Source: Linnemannia hyalina | Lineage: Eukaryota > Mortierellomycota > Mortierellomycetes > Mortierellales > Mortierellaceae | Direction of reading: 5' to 3' | DNA length: 64,000 nt | Assembly: GCA_019671135.1 (NCBI GenBank) | Contig: JAHRHY010000002.1 | Span: 2,418,001-2,482,000 of the forward strand | Shown: positions 1-12,373 of the stretch, one piece after another | Layout: each line of letters starts with the position of its first letter | How positions within the stretch are numbered: the stretch's first letter is position 1 | Translations under genes and position numbers: made by a program | Notes under the pieces: model-generated | What the model saw: the letters and a program-made list of their open reading frames with translations, nothing else | Databases searched by the model: none | What the model was told of the DNA's origin: nothing

Positions 1-1064
1 ATGGGGGCCTTGACCATCCGCTTGACCGCCTTCTGCTCCTCCGTCAGCCTGCGCTTCTCATCCACAAAGATATGGAAATCATCATCATCCGCTCCCTGCA
101 CCAAATCAATCTTGCCCAGAGTCAACGTACCAACCTCCTCCTTGGTCAACGTACAATCCCTCGCCAAATGATCGACCTTGTTACAGAACCGACATGATCC
201 TCCATTGGGGTAAAATCCCTTCTCGTTCTTGGGGCAGGCGCCTGCCAAATGGCCCTGCTCCTTGCAGACAAAACAGGTGGCGAATTTGAACTTGTTTCCG
301 TCCTTGGACAACTTTTTGCAATCCTTGGTTGTGTGTTCCAATGACCCGCAGCTATAACACATCCCAACTCCTGTACTCTCCTTGCAGTTCTTTGCGCTGT
401 GTCCCGTCTTGCGGCATCCAAAGCAGACCTGTTGAGGGACATAAAAAAATACGAATCAATTAGCTTTTTCCTCCTTGCGTTCGAAAGTTTGATCCGCTGC
501 AATATCAGCGATTTCCTGCGCCTTCTCATTCTTTTTCACAAAACTTACAGATGCATTGCCCCTCTCCTTCTGTCTCCTCAACCGTCTCCTCTCAGACTTG
601 GCAGAGTTATCTAGTCACCAATGTGGATAGATCAAAAGGGAAAACGTTAGAAACACGACAACTTGAACCACCAACAAGCCACATGCTGGCCTTTAACATG
701 CAGTTTTTTCTTTCTGACATGGAACACTCGAGGCAGTACCTTGTTCAGGCGCGGCAGGCTTGCCATCCTTGCCCTCCTTGGCACCACCCTTCTTCTTGTT
801 ATTCTTCTTCTTCTTCTTGGAAGGTCCAGGTCCTGCGCCTTCGCCCTGCGCTGCTCCTGACTCTGTGCTTTTCTCCTTTGGTGCTCCCGAATCCTCTGCT
901 TTCCGCTTATTGTTGTTGTTGCCCTCTCCTTCGGGCTTGGGGGTAGGTGCAGGTACAACGGGGGCAGGTGTCTGGACCTGCTTGGAGGGCATCAGGGGAG
1001 TGACTGCAAAGGCCTCTCCGGCATCGACATGGCGTTTCCGTTCCAGCTTTGTGTATCTTGTCAT
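1..1064 (-). CDS. ZCCHC9-like zinc-knuckle protein (3' end cut by the window edge)
   Basis: Exons, 5' to 3': 1064-740, 610-549, 428-1. The phases agree (1, then 0) and the introns are GT-AG. The start at 1064 opens MTRYTKLERKRH, followed by a low-complexity Pro/Glu/Asn stretch and a Lys-rich run that looks like a nuclear localisation signal. The middle exon gives an Arg-rich helix (SERRRLRRQKERGN) as in animal ZCCHC9. Four CCHC knuckles (CX2CX4HX4C) follow in the last exon, starting CFGC, CYSC, CFVC and CRFC. In that family the knuckles bind RNA and the protein is nuclear or nucleolar; the role here is inferred from homology. The C-terminus lies outside the window, so the length is unknown. 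A (GT)n microsatellite lies about 50 bp upstream of the start. Confidence 0.8.
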
Positions 1065-1107
1065 GTTGTCGTGAGTGTTGTTGTTGTGTGGAGGATGGAG
1101 GGTTGAT

Positions 1108-1145
<38 letters not shown>

Positions 1146-1521
1146 CGAAAAGAATGGGAACGAGGCTGAAGTGGTCAAACTAGCCTCACAACAAGACACT
1201 TCTTTTTTTCTTTTTTTTTTTTGAAGCCTCGAAAGCAAAACAAGTGACTGGCAAAAGTTTCAAGATTGTTAAGGGGATTTCAGGCACATGAAGTGGAATG
1301 TGAGACTGATCAATGATCAAACTGTGGCAAAATCCACTTCGCCACAGATCACAAAGACAAAAGAAATAGCATGAAAATATATTACAATTAGACAATTATG
1401 TGTATGCTTTTGGAACAAGAGGGCAACCACCCAAATGAATAAGTTACTAGTTGGAGAAAAAAAAAATATGCTTGGTGTTTTGTGTGCATTGCTGTCACCT
1501 TAATTGCAGGTAAGGTGGCGC
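1065..1521. other. Intergenic: ZCCHC9 upstream region with (GT)n microsatellite
   Basis: No gene is seen. It holds a GT dinucleotide run at about 1111-1139 and a T-rich tract at 1202-1222, plus the 3' flank of the FAD monooxygenase. At about 1179-1196 there is a TAGCCTCACAACAAG-type word similar to the 25-bp tandem repeat at 5085-5134. Confidence 0.6.
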
Positions 1522-4015
1522 CTAGCTTTTGACGCTGCTGAGGGAACGAGTAGATCGGTGCCCATTCTCATCATTACTCAACTTGAAAGACTTGACAGAC
1601 CGCGCCCCGCGATCCCGAATCGGCGGCAAGAAATTCAACAACGGCCTCGCTTGCGTCTTGTCCACCGACGCGGCCTGGATCCAGTTCGGTAAGTTGAACG
1701 CCAGTCTGCGTTTCAAATCCGCACTCCACCCCTGGCTATTGATCGTATTGGCGACCTGGCCTGACGACTGGACGGCAGCTTTGGTTGCGGGCAGACGTTC
1801 CTCTTGGTAGGCTTCGAAGGCTAGTTGGATATCGCTGTGGGTGTAGGGCGATTCGAGCTTGTGGAAGAGGTTTGTGAGGCATATTGCATCCATGATGGCT
1901 TGTTCGGCTCCTTGACCCGAAAATGAGACAAACTAATTGAAGAAAGTGCGTGGATTCGGAATGGTGCTCAGTGGAAGGTTTTTTTTTTTTGTCTCAGTGC
2001 GGAGCTGAACAACCCCGAGAAGAGGATATATCCGATGGAGGAAAAAACAGGCTGCTTTCTTACCTTGTGGCAGGCTAAGTAGAGTCAGGACGAATAAGTA
2101 TTTCATGGGAAAATGGTGAAGAGCAGATAGTAGGAAGAGACATATAAGATTGTTAGAAACTGCGAAGCGAAGGATAAAAGATTCTAGAAAAAATGAGCGC
2201 CTTGGGGTGAGTGTGGGTTTGATCGATCGGCTGCCTTTTTACCTTCGCCCATGAGCACTGTGCGTCCATAATGCCATGTCTTGTAATGCTGTTGGACGGA
2301 AAAGAGAAAAAGGGGGGGGGATGAAAAACCGTAACACAAGGTTAATACAGTGTCGCACCAAGAGTCCGAACTCAAAGCAAAATGATAAAGTGCAGCAAAA
2401 TTACAATGCGAGGTGCATACCTTTTCTTCCACAAGGATCTTGGTAATGCACTCTCTGGATGTGTTCTTGATCAAGTCGGCAAGGGTGCCGCCAAACGGGA
2501 TCTTAAGATCCTTGATCAACAAACACGTCCTCTCGGCCTCTTCTTGTCCAAACTGCGACACCATAAAGTTCTCATCGCTAGCGCTGCTCGTCAACATTGG
2601 CCCAGTCACGCTCCAGTTGACTTTGTCCCCTGACGTTGGAGAGATCCACAGCTGTTGATATGAGAAGACACAAGGTTAGAGATAGGCTGTACCAGACCAG
2701 GCTGTAGCCAGCCAGACATTATCAGAAGGGAGCGGCAATGCTTACCGTATAGGGAGATTCCTTGCCGATGACAATGTTACACTCGCCAAACTCATCGCTG
2801 ACGCCTGGGTACTGAGTTGGGTTCAAGGGGTTGGTCAGACCAATGATGGCGTTCTGTGTAAACTTGAGCGCCTCCATATCGGACTTTGGCAGGTATGCCT
2901 TTCCTTTCAGGCTTCGGTAGAGGTTTTGTCGGACAGCCGAGTGGGCGCCATCCGCCCCTACAAGAACCGAAGCCTGTTCGACGTGGCCATTTGCACAACG
3001 GACCTGGACACCGGCATCCCCATTGACGATATCATGAACGTAGCGACCCCAGAGGATACGGTCGTGACGCATTTTCGAAATGAGGATTTGACAAAACTCT
3101 GTCCGCTGAACGATGTAGGAATAGAATCCATACCTACATAGTCGATTGAGGGAGTAAAGAAACGAGAGTATACATGAGTAAATTGAGGGAGATGTGAAAA
3201 ATGTAGCCAGGGCAAGGGCATGAGGTAAGAGCACACGTTATGACTGGGTAAATGGGCCAGGATAGATGGTTGCACAAACAGATATATCAACAAACGGCAT
3301 GGTTTGATGTTACATAACAACAAGAAGGGCCAAAAAAAAAAAAAAAAAAAAAAAAAAGCGTCGTGTTCTAGGCTCATTTTGTTGTTATTGCCGTTGTCTT
3401 TGTTATCATTAGTGCATGCATGTATTGTTTGGTAGTAGTTCAACCGGTAAAAGATACCAAATAAACAATGGACAAGACAACATGAAATCGCAAAAAAAAA
3501 AAAAAAAAAAAAAAAATAGGGCAGGATAGAGCTGAGTGGCCCCTAGAAAAAGAGTTCATCAGACTTATGTGTGAAGCAATTGTTGATGGTATTTACCTGT
3601 CTTTGGCAAAGGTGCAGTCGAGTCTGCCTACAACGGACATGTTATGTTTTCGCAGATTGACACACGAGATTGGTTTGGCAATCTCCATGATCTCGTCCAA
3701 CAAGCCCATCTGCTCCATTGCATGAAGAGTATTAGAGGTCAATTGTATCGTCGTCTTGGGCACTTGGAGCTGATTCATCCTCTCGAGAACCACGAAGTCG
3801 ATCCCTGCTTGCTCTAAACAGTACCCGAGCATGAGACCTCCAATGCCTGCTCCTACGATCAGGACCCTGAATTGCGGTTTATCGAATAGACTGGAGTATG
3901 GGTAGACGGAGGAGAAGGAGGGTGTTGTGGAGATAGAGGATTCTGTCGTCGGTTCAGTCGACGTCGCGCTGGAGGCATTCGATTGTGATCGTTTTGACTT
4001 TGGCATTGTTGTCAA
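1522..4015 (-). CDS. FAD-dependent monooxygenase (PHBH fold), 501 aa, six exons with an 11-nt micro-exon
   Basis: Exons: 4015-3597, 3133-2746, 2651-2421, 2288-2243, 2074-2064 and 1932-1522; phases agree throughout. After a Ser/Thr-rich N-terminus comes the Rossmann motif VLIVGAGIGGLMLG ending in a Glu-Arg (residues ~50-80). The second FAD motif VGADGAHSAVR is in exon 2. The GD-type motif reads MGEACHK, then GQGAEQAIMDAICL. The motif has Glu where most relatives have Asp. ACHK exists only because of the 11-nt exon at 2064-2074; skipping it breaks the frame and loses the motif. Such enzymes hydroxylate small aromatic or polyketide-like substrates using NAD(P)H; the substrate here is unknown. 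The 463-nt first intron contains two long poly-A (sense poly-T) tracts. I see no adjacent biosynthetic genes. Confidence 0.85.
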
Positions 4016-5140
4016 GTAGAGGGTGAGAAGGATGGGAGAGTAAGGAAGGAAGGAAGGAAGGAAGAAAAGGAAGAAAAGGAAGAAAAGGAAGAAAAGGCGG
4101 TAAGGAGTGGGCTTGGCTTGTTGTCGTTGTTATTGCAGTTGATGTAGTTGAGATGTTGTTGAAGGTATGCGGTGAGAGGTATTAGTGGGATTGATAAGGG
4201 AAGAGAGAGACAGAAAAGAAAAGAGGAAAAAAAAAGGCACGCCAATGCAAGGAAGCGAAAAAGTCTCGAAAGGCACAGTAGAAGAACACTTCGTTGTCAA
4301 AGAAGGATTGAAATGTGACCAAGGGCAGAGGCTGAGTGGAGCTAGAAGCAATAAGGTATCAAGAAACAAGAAAAAGGTACCGAGGTGGACTTCAACAGGA
4401 GGGAAAAGGCAGGTGAACAAAGGGCGTTGGGTTGGGTTGGGTTGGGTGGGGTCTGGTTGTGAATGAGCATGAATGCGTGAATGAGAGGGGAGTAAGGAGA
4501 GATAAAGTGAAGGTGAAGATGAAGGGCAGGAAGAGAGTTGAAGGAACAATAGGAGAAAAAGAAAAAGAATTGTTGTTGTCGTTGTTTGTTTGTCGTTGTT
4601 TGTTGCTGTTGTTGGATTGCGTTGTATCGTGTGAGAGCGTATGTGAGAGTGTACGGCAGTGAAGAAGTGGTGGGGCAGTGAAGAAAAAAGATGAGAGAGT
4701 AATTAGGAGGGAACAAAGAGCAGCAATTGAACAACAGCGGACGGCGGGGGCTGTGGCAGAAAAGGAGGGTATGTGGAGAGAAGGAGGAGGAGAAGGAAGA
4801 GGAGGAGGAGAAGGAGGAGGAGGAGGAGAAGAAGAAGAAGGAAGAAGAGAAGTAGAACGAGAAGAAAGAAAGAAAGAAAAGGAGGAAAAGAAGGGAATTG
4901 AGTGGGCGGAGGAAGAAAAGACAAAGGAATGGAGTAGGGCTTAGGGCCTTGAACCACACAAATCAACTTTACTTGAAACAGACTTCTTCTTTCGTCGTCG
5001 TCATGTAAAGAGAGAAGAGAGAGGACCCTCCCCGTTCTACGCCGTCTCTTCTTTCTCTTCGTTCTCTTCCTGTCATCCTCCTCGCCTTCAAAGCTAGCCT
5101 CACGACAAGCCTTCAAGGCTAACCTCACGACAGACAACAC
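4016..5140. other. GA-rich (minus strand CT-rich) upstream region with a 25-bp tandem repeat
   Basis: No gene is supported; open frames here are low-complexity. The plus strand is strongly purine-rich from 4016 to ~4930, so the sense strand of the FAD monooxygenase promoter and 5' UTR is CT-rich, common in fungal promoters. GGAAGGAAGG and GGAGGA-type runs are frequent. Two adjacent 25-bp copies (5085-5109 and 5110-5134, starting CCTTCAA) differ at four positions, all A/G transitions. Confidence 0.6.
5085..5134. repeat. 25-bp tandem repeat, two copies
   Basis: The copies are 5085-5109 and 5110-5134. They share CCTTCAA, GCTA and CCTCACGACA in register and differ at four A/G positions. A related word occurs near 1179-1196. 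Function is unknown; it could be a duplicated binding site or chance replication slippage. Confidence 0.6.
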
Positions 5141-8100
5141 AACGGTCGCTTCCCTGTCTGTTCCCTATCAAAAACAACAGACAATTGCGCCATTTCCGCA
5201 CTTCCCCAACACTCAACGTGTCTATTTACTCTTATTGTTAGCACACACATACACACATACACACATACACACATACACACATACACACATACACACATGC
5301 ACACATGCCTGTTCTTCTATCTCGTTTCGTTCGCTCACACACACACACACACATGGTCCGCCTTCCTTCTATCTTTCTTTTCTGCACTTCTTTTCTACCT
5401 TTTCTTCTACTGCTTCCTTGCCCGTTGCCAAAATGCAGGGGCGATGTTGTGTAATTGCCCTTCGCTTTTCAACGTCGATCTACTTTATTTTTTGTTTTGA
5501 TTTGTGGCCATCTCTTCTCTGTTTTGTCATTGCAATGTTGCATGCCATCTAACATTGTAAAAGGCCAAAAACAAATCACATCTTCATTTGTGCAACACCG
5601 TACAACCGTCTATTGAGAGACCCCTTATTTTACCCGCCCTTGCCTGCCCTATACTCCTTGTTACCCAGACCGACCATCCTCAATTATTCGATTGATAGCA
5701 TTGCCATGCACAATAGATCTTCATTATTAATCATACACACACCCCCTGCAGTGTGGCAAGAAAATTAGAACAAATATCAAAACCACCTCTGCACTTCTTT
5801 CCTTCGTTTTTTTTTCCCCTTCTTCTTGCAACCGTCTTGTCTGCCCTACAGAGAAGTACTCCATAGACATACAAGACCCAGAAGTCCGGCGACCATGTTG
5901 CAGTTGTTATTGAAACCTCCCTCTCTCGCTTGCTCGCTCATTCACTCCTATCCATATCCCGCTGCGGGTCATTTCAGACACCCATGTACTATTCGCATAT
6001 AGACACATACGTTCATGGGTGTACATGGGTAGGACAATATAACGGACATAAAAAAAATGAGTAAGGCAACTAATTTTCATCGGGCACATCAATAATATAT
6101 GCAAGCATACAGCAACCTGCAGCCCAGTCTGTATATATTCATCCTTATTTTTCTTCCCATCCTCCGCCGCTCGCTCATACTTCAATGGTATCATCCATAT
6201 GGCGCCCGCCTGCCTGGAAATGAATTGGAGCTGAAGGAGTAGGAGAGGCAACCAGTTCTTGAAAACAGATGAGTGAGCGTAACGTATAGGAAAGATACGG
6301 AAGAGGAAGTGGGAGGCGTGAGGTGTATACGGTGAGTGGATATGCCAAAAGGGGTAAGAAAAGATGACAAAAAACGAGGTGAGGTCGGGTGAGCCCAATA
6401 ACCGCCCAGTCCAGCCTACGCCAAGCTCCGTCTTTCATCAACTCAAGTCAACAAGTAGACGAGAAGGGCAAGAGTGTTCAGTAATGGATTGAAGGTTTGA
6501 GAAATCAAAGGAAACCAAAGAATACGAAAACGTGGCGAACTTTTGAGTTTGCCCGTCGCCATTATCATCATCATCGAGTGAGAAGAAAAGAGATGAAAAA
6601 ATGGTAAAGAAGACGAAAAGACAAACACTGTTCAGCCCTCTCTCTCTCTCACTCTCTCTCTCTCTTTCCCCTATTTGATGTCCGTTTGCTCAAAAATAAA
6701 CTCCCTTCCCGTATCTCTCTCCTTTCACAAACCACCCCGCTTTCTGAGATGCTCTTTTCTTTTTTTTCTATTCCTCCAATGTATTGTCAATCAATCAACC
6801 TCTCTCCCCCCTTTTTTTTTATTCCCTTGCAAACGTGAATATGATGGCACCTTCCTCTGGATTACCATCTGTCGTTCGTTTAGGCTCTCTATTTCACCCT
6901 CGACTACGAAAACAAGAAGAAAAGATGCATTTTCCCTACACGTGTTTGATAGCATTCCAATAAAACAGCTAAATGAGCATATATAGGTGTAAGGTGATTA
7001 GACAACGGATAGGATAACAACAGGCTGCAACTAACAACGATTGAGTCCGTACAGGTTAAGCTCAACAATTTTTATATGGCATTATTGCTAACCCCTGGAT
7101 CGTGGAACAATGGAAGAACTCAATACGCCATGTGCTGAACCATAATATCAATGATGTATTTCTGGCCCGTTTGTTAATCCATGTGAGCAATTTTTAAACA
7201 GCAAAAAAAAAATGGATCCATCCCAATTGAGTAGAAGATAAATCTCTCTGGACAACCAGCTACTGGTACATTTTTCAGATACATAGTGGCGGCCGTGTAT
7301 GGTACACCTACAATAAAAGAAAGCAAGACAATGTGGCTCATATCATGGTGAGAAGAGCTACTTGAGAGGATGAGAGAGTGCCCCGCCCCCGCGGGTGAAT
7401 GAGCTTGTACTTTGTATACATACATCGGCCTGGCAACCAGTGGATGAATTTTTTGCCAACTGGCAATTACAAAGCTGCATCATTGCTGCTGCTGGAGATT
7501 GTCTCGAAGGGATTCTGCTTATAGCGGAGGAAGATGGGGGATGGGTGGATGGACTGCCCTCTCGGTTACACATCACGTGAAGCGAGGACTACTTGGGCGG
7601 TACTGGCTTTTTGCGGATGTGGAATGTAGGTTCAGTCTATGCTTGAAATGGCTGTTTAGCGTGTGTGCACAGGAGATCAACGCCACTAATTTCTCCTTCT
7701 TTTAGATCACAGGCTCCTGATAAACTGGAAGGTGACACACATTCTATTGCCCGACCACCCATAGTTAGAATGTGTGTACGTGAAAAACATTGCTTTTCAA
7801 GCGTTATCACTCCCTTGTAGCTCTTGACGAGACGAAGAGGACCACGAGATCCGCTTCTCGATCCCTCTTTTCTTCATCGAAATACGGTCATTTAATCGAC
7901 CTCGTCCTAACTTTAACCCTTTTTTTTCGAGATTCCACACACACTTTTATTCGCTGCCACTGAGGTGGTATTCAGGAAGACTTCCTCTATCCAACCAGCT
8001 TGTTCTTTTTGCTCTGTTGCACCTCTTTGTCATGAGTATGGAGTTTCGTTTTGCATGAATTAGCCATCATCATGCCTTTTCCGATTTTTTTTTCACTTTT

Positions 8101-10149
8101 TTGCCACCTGGGTGTTATTCAGCGACCTCTTTTCTATCAGACTGCACTCAACACCTCTACTTAGCGCCTGTTTCTGTTTTTGCCATTCCCGGTCATTAAC
8201 ATGAAAAGTGGATGATGGAGAGGGCAAGGAGAGCTACACGAAAAAGAAGGGGGGGGGGCATTGACAAAAATTACTCACAACTTCACGTACAACTCCCTCA
8301 CATCCTAACCATGGGTGGTCGGGCAGTAGTAATGCATCTCTCTAGTCGATACTACAGTCGACACCATAACTCGACGAGCTTTCGTTTGCATCAGACATAT
8401 CATAGGTGTCGCTTAGACAAATAGAAATGAGAAAGTTCTAAGCACTCTCGTTTGTTACTCACAATTGATCCGTTTCAACAAACGAACGCTTTGAAATAAA
8501 TCCTCTATAGACTCGCTTTATGACTACATCATTTATCCATCAGAAACATAGGGCACCACTCCTCTCTCTCTCTCTCTCTCTTCAGGAGGGTGCCTAACCA
8601 CTTTTACTAAAATGCGTTATTATCTGCGCCATCCATTGGCGGTGAATGGTAAGTCAATGTCTGAGAATGAGACAGAGTACAGTGCAGAGAGTATGGATAA
8701 ACAATGAGAGGAAAGGGACAGCAAAAAAAAATCAATTCAGAACTGAGCCCCTTTCTGACTAATCATATCAGCGCTTACCCCTGCAGGACGTTTGATGCTT
8801 ATTTCCTATTGTGCAAACGACCATGAGTAAAAAGAGAGTGCAGCGACTGAATCACAACTAAACATCGTCGTGGAAAAAAAACCAAAAACAAAAACAAAGG
8901 CAAAAAACATCAAAGAGACATAGCTCTCTCTTGATCTCTCTCTCTTTAGCTATCTCTCTCTTTATCTACCTCTCTCTCTCCATCTATCTGTCTATCTCTC
9001 TCTCTCTCCATCTCTCTCTTCTCTCTTCCTCTCTCTCTCTCATCCTCTCCGCCCTTTTGGTAAGCCAAGTGGTAGGTGGGTGGTTGTGTTGGTCTTAGAC
9101 TGCCTTGTTTTTTCAGTCAGGGTCACTCTCTATATTTCCCTTCTGTCCGAGCGACTTACATAAGATGTCTTCTTCTGCCACACCGCAGTTTCATACAACT
9201 CTTTCACGCCAGGGTGCTTTAGGCACTAGTAACGTCGGAATAACAAAGCGACGGGAGCATAGGTCCTGCTCTGTTGCAACAAACAAAAGGTGGAGGGAAT
9301 TATGACAAAGAAAGAAGAGAGGGAATGTGAAACACAGCCAATTTTTTAGTTCCCGCCCCTGAAGATTGTGATTCTCATTCCTCTGCTACTCAGGGACCTG
9401 ATATGACGAAATGGCGAGGATGAACAGATCAAGAGAGCGGAGTTCGGGTTCAAAGGAATGAAAGAAAAAAATGCAGGGTCCCCAATGGCTCTTGGCCAAA
9501 GAGCGAGCTTCTAGTGCTTCATTTTAGAAAAGCTCCCTAATGCTTTGTGAGGGTAAACTACAGCAGGGGACTGCCATGAATGGACATAAACATTCCAATG
9601 CACGCCTCAGTTGAGACTTGAGAGTGAGGGCTACGTTCTCCGCTTTGAAAAACACAAGTCTATCGATGACTATCCCATCCCTTTGCATTTGGATCTCAGA
9701 TGGACCAGGGACCAAGATAACGAACAAAAAAAGGCGACTGTGATGGTGGTGGTCAGACATCAGACAGGAGCGGGACACAAAACAACACATGGACTGACTA
9801 ACTCTCTCACACACACACAGGCACGCCCCTGCTTGGTTTCTTACTCATTAACTCACAAGTCAAACTCAAACACACAACACACACGACACACACAGGTACC
9901 AAAGCGGCGATCATTCAGGTCAGGGGCACTGGCACTGGTAACTCCAAAAGCCAACTCCTCCCTGTAAGTATTCGATCCTCCGCTACAAAGTTGATCGAGA
10001 TCCAACAGCCATAAAAAGACACCATTTCCATTCAAATATAAATACAAACACCAACTCCCGCCAAAACAGCTCCTCACTCACTCATCCTCATTCTTCATCT
10101 CCAACCTTCTCTCGCTCCTCCACCCTATCCGCAACACATCTATCTCAAA
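5141..10149. other. Five-kilobase gene-poor interval
   Basis: I could not support any gene on either strand. It contains an ACACACAT-type 8-mer microsatellite at ~5243-5302, a CA run at ~5335-5354, CT-rich runs at ~6636-6665, 8560-8582 and 8930-9045, and many T-rich tracts. None of the open frames shows a family motif or plausible splice-linked partner. The last ~200 bp, with CT-rich and CA-rich sequence and TATAAATA near 10037, probably forms the promoter and leader of the gene at 10150. Long non-coding RNA or regulatory DNA is possible but cannot be seen from sequence. Confidence 0.5.
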
Positions 10150-10696
10150 ATGGTCAAGTTCATCTCCACCCTCTTGGTTGCCGCCACCTTGGCCGTTGCT
10201 TCCTTCACCACCGCTGCCCCCGTCAACAAGACCGCCGAGCCCAAGATCAAAGCCGCTTCTTCCGATTTCTCCGGCAAGGCTACCTGGTGTAAGTTTTTTT
10301 TCCCACTCTTTTCCTTCTCCACGTCTTCATACACATACAATCCCTCACATCTTCAAATCCCTAAAACCACGATCCTAACCCTCATTTGTTCCACCATTAT
10401 TAAAACTAGTCACCGACTCATACGGCTCGTGCAACTACCACTGGAACGGCGACAACGAGAACATCGTCGCCCTGAACGCCCACCAGATGGGCTCCCAGTC
10501 CTGGGGAAACCCCGAGTGCAACAAGCGTGTTCGCATCACCAACAAGGCCAACGGCAAATCCGTCGAGGCTCGCATCGTCGATACCTGCCCCGGTGACGAG
10601 TGCGCCTTTGGATCCCTTGACCTCTCGCCCAAGGCCTTCAAGACCATTGGTGATCTTGATACCGGTATCCTTAACATTGATTGGTACTACATCTAA
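10150..10696 (+). CDS. Secreted RlpA-like double-psi beta-barrel protein, 141 aa
   Basis: Exons: 10150-10288 and 10410-10696, with a GTAAGT donor and CTAG acceptor. The first ~22 residues are a signal peptide (MVKFISTLLVAATLAVASFT, cleavage near Ala-Ala-Pro). The mature protein is one double-psi beta-barrel domain: FSGKATWFTDSYGSCNY (split by the intron), then HQMGSQSW, ECNKRVRITN, RIVDTCPGDECAFGSLDLS and a terminal IDWYY. Four Cys could form two disulfides. Expansins, barwins and RlpA-like fungal proteins share this fold, and some bind cell-wall polysaccharide; no catalytic activity is claimed. An AATAAA lies at 10921-10926. It converges with the aquaporin gene. Confidence 0.88.
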
Positions 10697-11123
10697 GCAT
10701 GTTGCTGGTTAGCTTTTGCGACAGTTGCTATCCTTTGATCCTTTTGGGCTCTGTGAGCTCTCAAGGCCCTTCCTTCATTCCTCCCCTAGACCCCATTCCT
10801 TGTAAATTATCATCATCATCACATCCAATCATATCCTCTAGGCGGGTCCTAGATGATCACGTGCCAATCTTCCCACCTTCATCCCATCATCCAGCATTTT
10901 TCATCCCTTGCATTTGTTTGAATAAAACATACACGTCAATCATAAACATGGTTTATTATGGGTTGTTTTTTTATTGAAAGTTAGTGAGTTGTCCAGTAGC
11001 TTATTGACTACTACTTGTTAACATTGCTTGGTGAATGGGGGGAAGCGTGTTAATGCACACCTTCAAAGAAACATATTTACAAAAAAGTAAAAAAAAAAAA
11101 AAAAAACTTCATCTCTTCCTTAA
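10697..11123. other. Convergent 3' flanks of the barrel protein and aquaporin genes
   Basis: AATAAA at 10921-10926 is a likely polyadenylation signal for the plus-strand gene. A poly-A tract at ~11090-11106 lies just beyond the aquaporin stop. No further gene is seen. Confidence 0.6.
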
Positions 11124-12373
11124 TTACGCCCGACGATAAGTCTCGTCCCTAGAAGGAGCAATCTGGCTCCTAGTGGAAGATCCCATATCATTCTTGTTCG
11201 CATCATCAACATCGATCTTGACCGTCTCCCCGGAGGCAGCTGCATTCTCAGCCCGGTATTGGTCCTTATCCACAACGCCGACAATATCGGGATCAAAGTA
11301 ACAAAAGAGGATGTACAAGGCCGCCGCCAAGATGCCACCGCAAAGGGGTCCGATCCAATAGATCCAATGGTCGGGGGTGAAATCTTTCGAGACGACAGAA
11401 GTTGCAAAGGCGCGGGCGGGGTTGATGGCGGCGTTGTCGTAGCGAAGGGCGAACAAGTGGCAGGAGAAGAGGGTGAATCCGATGGGGAGGGCCGCCATAA
11501 AGATGCACTTTGAACGCTCTTCGGTTGTCATGAGGTAGACGAAGCAGAGGATGCTGGTCAGCCAGAATTCGAGGAAGAAACCGCGTGCCAGGGTTTCTCC
11601 GTTATCCTATGAGAGAAGGATACAAAGGCATTGGAGGGTGTGAATGATAAGAGAATTTTTTTTTTGTGTGAGTGACACATTCATATCGTTTGATCAGTGA
11701 ACGAGCGCAAATAAAATCTAAAAATAAGAAATGTATCGCTTGCTTTGCCCTCCTCCACCCTTCTTCCACTCCAACCACAATCCCTCCTCAAACTTACAAG
11801 CTGGTTAATGCCTCCAACACTAACATTGCTGGGGGTGTTACCCCGGGCCATGGCGACACCAAGAGTGCCTCCCAAGAGCTGGCAAATAAGGTACAAAAAG
11901 GCCATGCCAACACTGAGTTTTCCGGTAATGAGGCAGGACAGGGTGATGGCGGGGTTGAATTGGGCGCCACTGATTCTTCCAAATGCCCAGGCGGTCACCA
12001 TCAGTCCCATTCCGAACGCGAATGCGATACCCAACACTGCTCTATTTTTGTGTGTATGGAAGATAGAGAAAAAGAAGGTGGGGAATGGAGATGGTAAGCA
12101 AAATAATAATAATGGATAACTGTTACGACAAATAGGCAAAACAAACATAACATGAAAGCATTTCGAGCCAAGGAGCAGAAAGAAGAGGACTTACGTTCCT
12201 TCGGAGGCGCCACGGGAGACGGCATCGGCACCTCCGACGGCGAGGTACAAGAACATGGCCGTACCAATGAACTCTCCAAGCGCGGGGACCCACCATCGCT
12301 GGAGTCTTGTGATCAAATTGCGGTTACTAAGGTCGTGGCTGCTGCCACTAGCATGTCTACTAGAATTTGGCAT
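11124..12373 (-). CDS. Aquaporin (MIP family), 301 aa
   Basis: Exons: 12373-12195, 12041-11798 and 11606-11124. The first NPA box is in exon 2 (SGAQFNPAITLSCLITG) and the second in exon 3 (NAAINPARAFATSV). The expected membrane segments include WVPALGEFIGTAMFLYLAVG, VLGIAFAFGMGLMVTAW, GFFLEFWLTSILCFVYLM, AALPIGFTLFSCHLFALR and WIYWIGPLCGGILAAALYIL. Two canonical NPA motifs and the short loop E favour an orthodox water channel over an aquaglyceroporin, which usually has NPx variants and longer loops. Selectivity is inferred, not shown. The cytosolic tail is acidic and polar and ends TYRRA. About 300 residues is normal for the family. Confidence 0.9.

Noticed and set aside
4130..5140. Long minus-strand frames rich in Ser, Phe, Leu and Pro
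   Set aside because: They come from CT-rich leader sequence; low complexity without motif.
9611..9967. 118-codon plus-strand frame
   Set aside because: Composition changes along its length and its end is CA-repeat sequence; no family signal.
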